Assembly (NCBI GenBank): GCA_023078555.1
Contig: CM041203.1
Coordinates: 3,515,981 to 3,579,980, forward strand
Reading direction: 5' to 3'
DNA length: 64,000 nucleotides
Source: Ulva prolifera
Taxonomy: Eukaryota; Chlorophyta; Ulvophyceae; Ulvales; Ulvaceae
In this document: piece by piece, positions 57,094-64,000 of the stretch
Layout of the letters: each line of letters begins with the position of its first letter
Position numbering within the stretch: position 1 is the stretch's first letter
Notes under the pieces: generated by a model
Databases searched by the model: none
The model's input: the letters and a program-made list of their open reading frames with translations, nothing else
What the model was told of the DNA's origin: nothing
Position numbers and translations under genes: made by a program

Positions 57094-60000
57094 ATGAGCA
57101 CAACGATCACGCGGAATCACTGCTTCCTTGGGCTGTCAGATGAGCTGGCAGCCCAGCATTTTCCAGATAAGGATGGCCCGCTGGACATCCCTTCTGAATG
57201 TTCAGTCAAGCTGGTTGCCCGGGGGAGCCTTAGCAGCTCCAGGGACAGCGGATACGAGGAGATCTTCACATGCCGAAACAGGCTCGTGTGGAGCTCTCAT
57301 GGCCGTGTGCGAATGCGTGTTGAGGGTTCCAAGTGCATCGCTGATGCTGCGCTGTGTCCAATGATCGAAGATGATGCGTCTGTACATCTGCTGTGCATGG
57401 CAGAGCCCACAACTCTGTCCATATACGGAACAGAGGGTGACATCCATCAGCACACACTGCCAAGTCCGGTGAAGCGTCTTTGGCCCACTCCCGCGGGGCT
57501 GGTCGTTGAGTTGGCAGACATGAAGCCAGCTTATCTGATCCAAAATAGCATCACCGGCCTTGAGGAGATCACAGCCATCACCTCTCCTGACGCCCCAGGT
57601 CCCGCCTATGCCTGGGACAAGGATCCGATCCTGTTCCTCAGTCCTGAGTCTCCCTTCGCAGTCACAACACGGCACAATGGCCGCATCTTGCGTGTGTGGT
57701 GCTTGAAAGCCTACCCTGAAGGTGCCTTGCCAGACAAGCAGAGCAGCTCAGGGGCCCCAGGAGGCAAGCCCTTTGCTGATATGCATTCCCACACCCCCGC
57801 CTCAATTTACTCCAACAGGTCACGAGTCCGAACTCCAGATGACCGCATTCATCCATCCATATTCTCCCCGTTCCGCTCACAGACTTTGCCAGGCACAGGA
57901 TCCACGATCGGTGTGGGAAAGGTGTGCAAGCCCCCGCAGAGGCATATTTCACCCAACATCTTGCGCCTCAACGATGCTGCATGGCCCGTTTGTTGACATA
58001 CACTTGCATGCAGAAGGCTTTTCGTTGTCTAATTACCGAATGTTAAGCACGCCACATTTTGTGCAGGTCTACCTTCCCAGTGTGAGTGTTCAGCTGGCAT
58101 TTGTGCTGTGCCATGTGCACGAGTTACAGGATGGAGTGGCAGATGATGCATGCCTGATCCAGGTCCCAGACGGGGAGGTTGTGCTCGCCATTCACACCAG
58201 CAGCCAGCAAGTTATCTTCATTTCATGCGACAGCAGCGGGAATGTGAGGAAACGGCCCGAGACCCTGGCAGACATCTCTTGTGTTTCATCACTTGACATG
58301 TCTGCAAGTTCATCTTCCACAGCAGGTGATCCTTTCTGCCCTGCCTTTATTTGAATCATTTATCGGCAACGGCTGCGGTCACCTGCAGCCACAGAGGGGA
58401 TCACTTGCTCGTCACCTGGCCAGTGGGCCGATTCTGATGTGCATTACATCATGCATGCCATGACTTTGTCACAAAAACCAAGCTGAGGAGGCGGGCAGCA
58501 CCGCGTGATGCGTAAAAAAAGGAATGAGTAACACTTCCGCGCACTGAAGACGCAGCCAGCATCCCTCACAGAACAACCTGCCACCCGGCAACACCACCAT
58601 TCAAATTATCCCGCACCTCACATAAGTGAAACACCGCACACCCACACCTAAGCTGAAACAGCCCTATGCACCCACAATTCTGCATGCCACGAGTGTGTGA
58701 ATCACGACAAGGCAGCAAGCAGACGTGTGCTGCCTTTGAAAGAGCGAGAGTTGTTGATGCAGGGCCGGGCACGCCACGGCGCAGCCTGTTGGCACTGGAC
58801 ACAGCAGGCAGGCTGTGGCTCCATCATGGCACAGAGCGGCTGCTGCAGGTCACGATTCCACTGGACACGCCCATTACCCCCGAACAAGTCCAGTACTTCC
58901 CACCAGCACGGCGTGTAACCCTCCAGGGGAAGCTGCATGTCCGCACACAACCCGATAGCCAGTTTGCGCTCAAATCAGAGACTGATGATGTAGAGGAGCT
59001 GACCATGCGAGACCTGGGGCAGGCTGTTGATGTGTCGCATGCATGTGGCAAGACGTTTCTGCTGCACTTTGCCGGTGGCGAGAATGTCCAGCTCCATGTT
59101 GATGTGGAGAGCCACACGGAACTCGTAGGCAAGTGTGTGCATGCGCTGCAGGCTATCATGAACCCCCCTGATTACCGCAGGCTTCTTCAGGAGTACTACA
59201 GGTAGGGTCTGCATGCAGCATCTTGTCACAGGACCAGTGTGAATGATATAACCGATGGATTGTACCTTGCATGCCAACCTTTTCATCGAGGCAAAGCGAT
59301 GCCGAGATTGTGCAGGGGCTCTAGGCTTGTGGGTGATGAGAGCGCTGACTGGAAGCAGTTCAGCGCTTTTATGTTGCGTTTCTGGAAGGCGCAGTTGTCA
59401 GAGCAGGACGCTCCAGCACCGAGCTGGGCATCGAAAACAGCTGAGCCCGTGGATGCATGGCAGGCACTCATGGCATTGGACGAAACACAGGCCCTGCTTC
59501 AGGCTCGCCTGTATCCAGCGTTCTTCGCGCTGGTCGATCCTGTGGTAAAGGGTCCCTTAATTGAAGGCAAGATTGATGCACACCCACAGCTGCCTGTGCT
59601 GCGAGGCGATTCGCGCAACGCGCTTGCAGATTCGCTTGGAGCGCTGCACAGCATCTTTGAGGATCTCTCGCTCGACATGACTCTTTGGAGGCACCTGCCC
59701 CACCTGGCTGCCCTGCTTGCATGCCTATCAGGCATGCTGGGCCAGACTGCGTGGCAGGTACGGCAAACCATGCGTTTGGTCTCTGCTTCCTTGTTCGTTG
59801 CCTTGCTTCCCCACTGAATGGGAGCTCAACCCATGCATCGCAAACACAAGTATGTGCAGGAGTACTATGGTAGGCATCTTCAAGCTGCATCCCGCCTGGA
59901 TCTGCTGCCAGGATCTGCCCACATGCGGCCGCTGGCAGTATTGGAGCCTGTGATCCCACCACCTCCTTCTATACAGAACGCACTGCACAATCTTGTGGCA

Positions 60001-63000
60001 GCCGTCCCAATCGCCCCTGCGCATGCAATGCAGCTTCCCCTGCTTGTCATGCGCCGTGCAGGCGTGGTGCAGCGCTCCATCGACTTGTTGCGCATATTCC
60101 GGGTTCTCAAGAACACCACAGAAGAGCTCTGTTCGTTGGTGCTCTCCTCAGCCTCATCATGATATCTCACCCGCTGAGCACCAGCCATGCGGTGAGGCTT
60201 GCCTGGTTGCAGAGCAAGGCTCGCCTAGACAGCTGCGGGCGCATGCAATCATGACAATTGCAAGGGTTTTCTAGCACATGGTTTCTCTAGTCATGATCAG
60301 TGGTGCTGCTGACACTGACATGGGATGTACTATAGATGCTAGAGGATGCTGTTTCAGAAGGCGAGGTGTTTGCGGCCAGACGACGGGGTCGACTGGAGAT
60401 CCTCAATCTGCTAGGAGATCTGGAGTGGAAGCTGATGGACATTGACTGTCTGCCATTTGGCATCGCTCTGCCCGTGCATGGAGCACTGCAGGGCCTACGA
60501 GAGGACCCTCCAGCCGGTGCGATGTGTGCCATGGCGATCCGGCTTTTGCTTTCCTCCCAACCCCATGCACAACTGAGACACCAAGGCAAAGCGTTGTATA
60601 CATTTTCAAATGAACCATGCGGACTTACAAATGTGTGCAGATCTCAGCCCTGCCAAGTACATCCTCCTGGGCAGAGAGGACATTGCGGCGACGGTCATAT
60701 GCATGGCAGAGGCTCAAGAGAGTCAGCTCGAAGGCCCAGATCCTATGCCGCTGCGAGGCGAGATGCCTGGTCTGGCGGCACTGGAGTCATCTTCGTTGAG
60801 CGCCTTCCACACACCACACCTGCACCCTCCATCCCCTTCACGGTCGACGCTTGCATCAGGCAGGAGCACTGGTCACAGCCATCGAGGCGTTCACAGGGGC
60901 ATCAAGCAGTGCAAGCCTATGTGGCAGTGTTCACCAAACGGCACGCCTGTACACCCGGTCGTGGGGACGGCACTGCAAGAGCAGTGGGCGAGCAGGTGCG
61001 GACTTCCATCTGGACAACTGCACAGCGCATGCGCACCTGGGCTGTATTTTATGTGCGAGTGTGGTTGCAGATTTGTGTTGGGGCCAATCAGTGCGCAGCG
61101 GCTCGGGCTGCCAGGGTCCGACTTGTCCTCCCCAGAAACACAGTCCGAAGACCACTCCCGAGCGCAGCCAGATAGGCCTACCACAGACGACCCGAGCCTG
61201 AGCGATCTCAACTCGCAGTTTTATCGCATGCGATTCGGGCGAGACCTTCGGTTGTCTGAGGTCAGTGCAATCCTCTACAGGGGCAGGGAATGCTGACATG
61301 ACAATGATGCAGAGAGCCTCTTTTGCTCATTTTGCTGCTTCTCTTGCTGATCTGCAGTGCATGATTGACTCATGCTTCCGGGCTGTAGGCACTGCGAGTG
61401 TTGTCGTTTTCAAGGCATGTGCAGCTGCCGTCTGCGTCAAATGGGGACGCCGAAACACAGGCGCAGGTGAAGCTAGCATTCCATGCAACGCGGACTCTGG
61501 CCCTGCCATTGGGCCGTGGAGCGTTGACCCTCAACACTGTGAATCTTCTGCCGACAGAACCACTGCATGCTCACCCCATCACGCTCGACGGTGTGCATTC
61601 TGATACGTCGGTTCAGGGGGTGAAATCGCCTACCCTGTGGCTCCTTAGCTGTTTCACCGGTAGGAATGTTTTGGTCTGTGTCCTCACGTCTTAATCGCAG
61701 AGGCGGCATGCCTGCAGGGCGCGTGCCAAACAAGAACAACGCAGTCACGGTGTTTGACATGGCTGCATTTGCCAGCGCTCCTTGCGGTGGTGCCGAGAAT
61801 GAGATGACAGCTTGGCCTGAGTTCCACGCTGGCGCGTCTGCAGCCCTCCGCGTCATACCCTCGTCCTCCAATCTCATCCGCTACTGGCTCCTGTTCAAGA
61901 AGCCCCCAACGCCCACATATGTCCATGCGGGAATGCTCTTCTCCCTGGGCCTGTCCGGTGAGCTCAAGTCCTTGTCCAGCCCAAATCAGTACCGGTACCT
62001 CTGTCAGGAGCACACCGCCATCATGGTCGGGCTGCTTGTGGGCCTTGCTGCGAGCCATCGCGGCTCAATGGACGAGGCGACCAGTCGAACGCTCAATATG
62101 CACATCCCTGCACGGCACGCCTCGGTGTTTGGGGAGCTCGAGATCGCTCCGCTGACCCAGGCGGCCGCAATGGTCGGCCTCGGCCTGCTGTATGAAGGCT
62201 CTGGCCACCAGGATACAAGCGAGATGCTGCTACATGAGATTGTGAGGCGGCCAAGCAGCAGCCAAGCAGTGCGCTGCCTACTCCACTGCGTACCACCTAG
62301 GCATCAACACAGAAAAATAGGATTGATTCATTCGTGAATTACAGTTCGGCGTATTGCTGGCCATATGAGCGTGTCTATGCATGAATATCACCTGATGGTA
62401 CACATGGTTTGTAGGGCAACGCTGGGGGACCCAACACCGGGGGAGAGGCGAGTGCAGTGACAGTTAACCAGGACAGGGAAGCGTACACGTTATCTGCAGG
62501 CTTTGCGCTGGGCCTGATCAATATCGGCAAGGGCAGATGGTCTTCAGGGGTGTCCAATGGGTCAATCGCAGAGACCCTGCGGCGCCTAATTGTTGGGGGC
62601 GCTTGGGGTGCGCCGCAACACACCCTGCCTGAACTAGACCTCTGCCTCATGAAGTTGCTGCTGTCGTGCGTTGCTGCTGTCGTGCGTTTGAATGCGTCTA
62701 CTGCCCCTGGCCGTCGCCGATCTCGGCGTTGCCACCGCAGTCACCCAGACCATTGTGTCACTATTCATGATCTCGTGCCATGCCAGCCACCTAGCGCCCC
62801 CTACCTCTCGAATCATCCATTCTCGGTAGCATGGTGCAGCATCCACTGTCCAGCCGATGGCACTGTGGCAGGCCGACCAGCGGTCATCCAAGATGCCCAG
62901 CGATGACTCTGCGCCGAGCCACGGGCTGTCCCAGGTTGTACTTGAAGGCAGCCTGGTGAACTTGGAGGTCACGAGCCCAGCAGCCACGATCGCCCTCATG

Positions 63001-64000
63001 CTGATGTTCCTCAAGACGAATGACGCCGCCGTTGCGGACATGCTGGTGCTGCCAGACACGACGTTCAACCTGGACTTCATCCGGCCCTCCGACATCCTGC
63101 TGCGGGTTGTCGCCCGTTCGCTCATCATGTGGGACAGTATCAAACCGACGCGGGAGTGGGTGATGCAGCAGATGCCGCTGGTCATCCGCATGCGGTGGCC
63201 AGCGGCGCTGGAGGAAATCAAGGCTGCGGTGGCTGAGGGTAGGGAGTTCGACCATGAGGCCGTGCTTCTGGCACACCTGCATGCGGTCACCGGTTCCTGT
63301 TTGGCCCTTGGCCTGCGCTATGCAGGTGTGTCCTGTCCGCAAATTGTGCGGGATGCATGGGCAGTTATGTGGATGGTGCCATGCTTCATGCGCTGGTGCA
63401 CCATGATTCCTCGCATGTTGAAACACGTCTCTGTTGCGTCATGGAGTTGAGACCGACAACCAGATTCGCTGTGGTTGTAATAAAACCCAGGAGCCTATCT
63501 GGCCAGATCGCCATCATGGCGCTGTGTGGCAGGCGTACGGGTGATTGCAAGGAGTGAAGGCATCAGTGGGGGATCCATGTTGCAGGTACGGCTGTTGAGG
63601 AGGCCAGGGCGACATTGCAGGAAATGATCATCTACATTCTTCAGTGCCGCAAGACCCTTGCAGAGATCAAGGCTGCCGTTGAGGGGTTTTCCATTGATGC
63701 AATCATCATTGAGCGAATGGCAGCCGTATGTGCTATGGCTCTTGGCTCAGTCATGTCTGGCATGGGTGACCTGAAGACGTTTAAACTGCTCCGGTACGCG
63801 TCCTGGCAGCCTGATGGTTGACAAGGGCAAGAATCCGCCAGTGCAAAGCTCTCACAGCAGGAATGGAATTTGCAACTGCCATGCAGGGCACTACGCAAGC
63901 GCCTAAATGTTTCAGACGTTCCGATTAACACAGCAAATGCCACGACGGTCAGCCGCGGCTATGGTGTGCACATGGCCATCGGTATGAGCATCGGGTTTTT
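57094..64000 (+). CDS. APC1: Anaphase-promoting complex subunit 1 (APC1), truncated by the window end
   Basis: APC1 is the large scaffold of the cyclosome, the ubiquitin ligase that degrades cyclins and securin. The ATG at 57094 begins 'MSTTITRNHCFLGLSDELAA'. The N-terminal beta-propeller includes 'YEEIFTCRNRLVWSSHGRVR' and 'LPSPVKRLWPTPAGLVVELA' (57090-57560). Further propeller exons lie at about 58066-58330 and 58720-59205 ('GKTFLLHFAGGENVQLHVDV'). Mid-region helical exons are at 59315-59757, 59862-60133, 60337-60600 and 61200-61270. The proteasome/cyclosome repeat toroid starts near 61820 ('WPEFHAGASAALRVIPSSSN', 'HAGMLFSLGLSGELKSLSSP', 'EHTAIMVGLLVGLAASHRGS', 'LTQAAAMVGLGLLYEGSGHQ'). It continues at 62460 ('YTLSAGFALGLINIGKGR'), 62960-63330 ('PAATIALMLMFLKTNDAAVA', 'VARSLIMWDSIKPTREWV') and 63587-63800. 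The last visible exon, from about 63893, contains 'SRGYGVHMAIGMSIGF' and runs off the window, so the C-terminus is missing. Confidence 0.95.

Noticed and set aside
1-64000. CRISPR arrays, operons, bacterial ribosome binding sites or phage genes
   Set aside because: Genes are intron-rich and eukaryotic, strands alternate, and no regularly spaced repeats were seen.

Overview
This is nuclear DNA of a eukaryote, most likely a green alga. Almost every recognisable protein is split by short GT-AG introns. Several gene types fit the green lineage: an SnRK2-type protein kinase, a bacterial-type (IA) topoisomerase I with a transit-like N-terminus, a RAPTOR close to the plant form, and a patatin-like lipase with an N-terminus I recognise from algal and plant lipases. 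No species is assigned. Exon boundaries were read by eye from frame continuity, splice sites and family resemblance, so gene spans are firmer than individual exon ends.

Layout. 1-3450 is a decayed non-LTR retrotransposon on the minus strand, followed by about 2 kb with no recognisable gene. 5.4-10.5 kb (+) holds an unrecognised low-complexity protein and then a WAPL-type cohesin-release factor; the first may be the N-terminal part of the second. 10.7-14.5 kb (-) is WDR3/UTP12 (small-subunit processome). 15.8-17.0 kb (-) is PEX2 with an altered RING finger. 17.6-22.0 kb (-) is topoisomerase IA. 22.5-24.4 kb (+) is glucosidase II beta ending in KDEL. 25.1-30.5 kb (+) is a RecQ helicase with RQC and HRDC domains. 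30.7-32.6 kb (-) is a coiled-coil protein. 33.1-34.6 kb (+) is an ASH/MSP-like protein with an apparent frame break. 34.7-39.9 kb (-) is an unusual SFI1-repeat/Kelch/coiled-coil protein. 40.6-46.9 kb (+) is RAPTOR. 47.1-49.3 kb (-) is a patatin-like phospholipase. 49.3-52.0 kb is gene-poor. 52.0-53.9 kb (+) is the SnRK2-like kinase. 54.4-56.6 kb (-) is eIF3d. 57.1 kb to the window end (+) is APC1, cut by the window edge.

Organisation. These are unrelated housekeeping and regulatory genes, not an operon. A regular pattern is visible: genes are often convergent pairs with only about 120-145 bp between stop codons (WAPL/WDR3, RecQ/coiled-coil, ASH-like/SFI1-Kelch, RAPTOR/patatin), alternating with divergent promoters such as eIF3d/APC1. 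Several products belong to the cell cycle or genome maintenance (WAPL, APC1, RecQ, TopA, the SFI1-like protein), but I see no evidence that this clustering is functional.

The most interesting items are the SFI1-repeat/Kelch fusion, the PEX2 RING finger lacking its zinc-binding histidine, the duplicated C-terminal motif flanking the kinase stop codon, the frame break in the ASH-like gene, and a diverged repeat shared in opposite orientation between about 4.05 kb and 50.8 kb.
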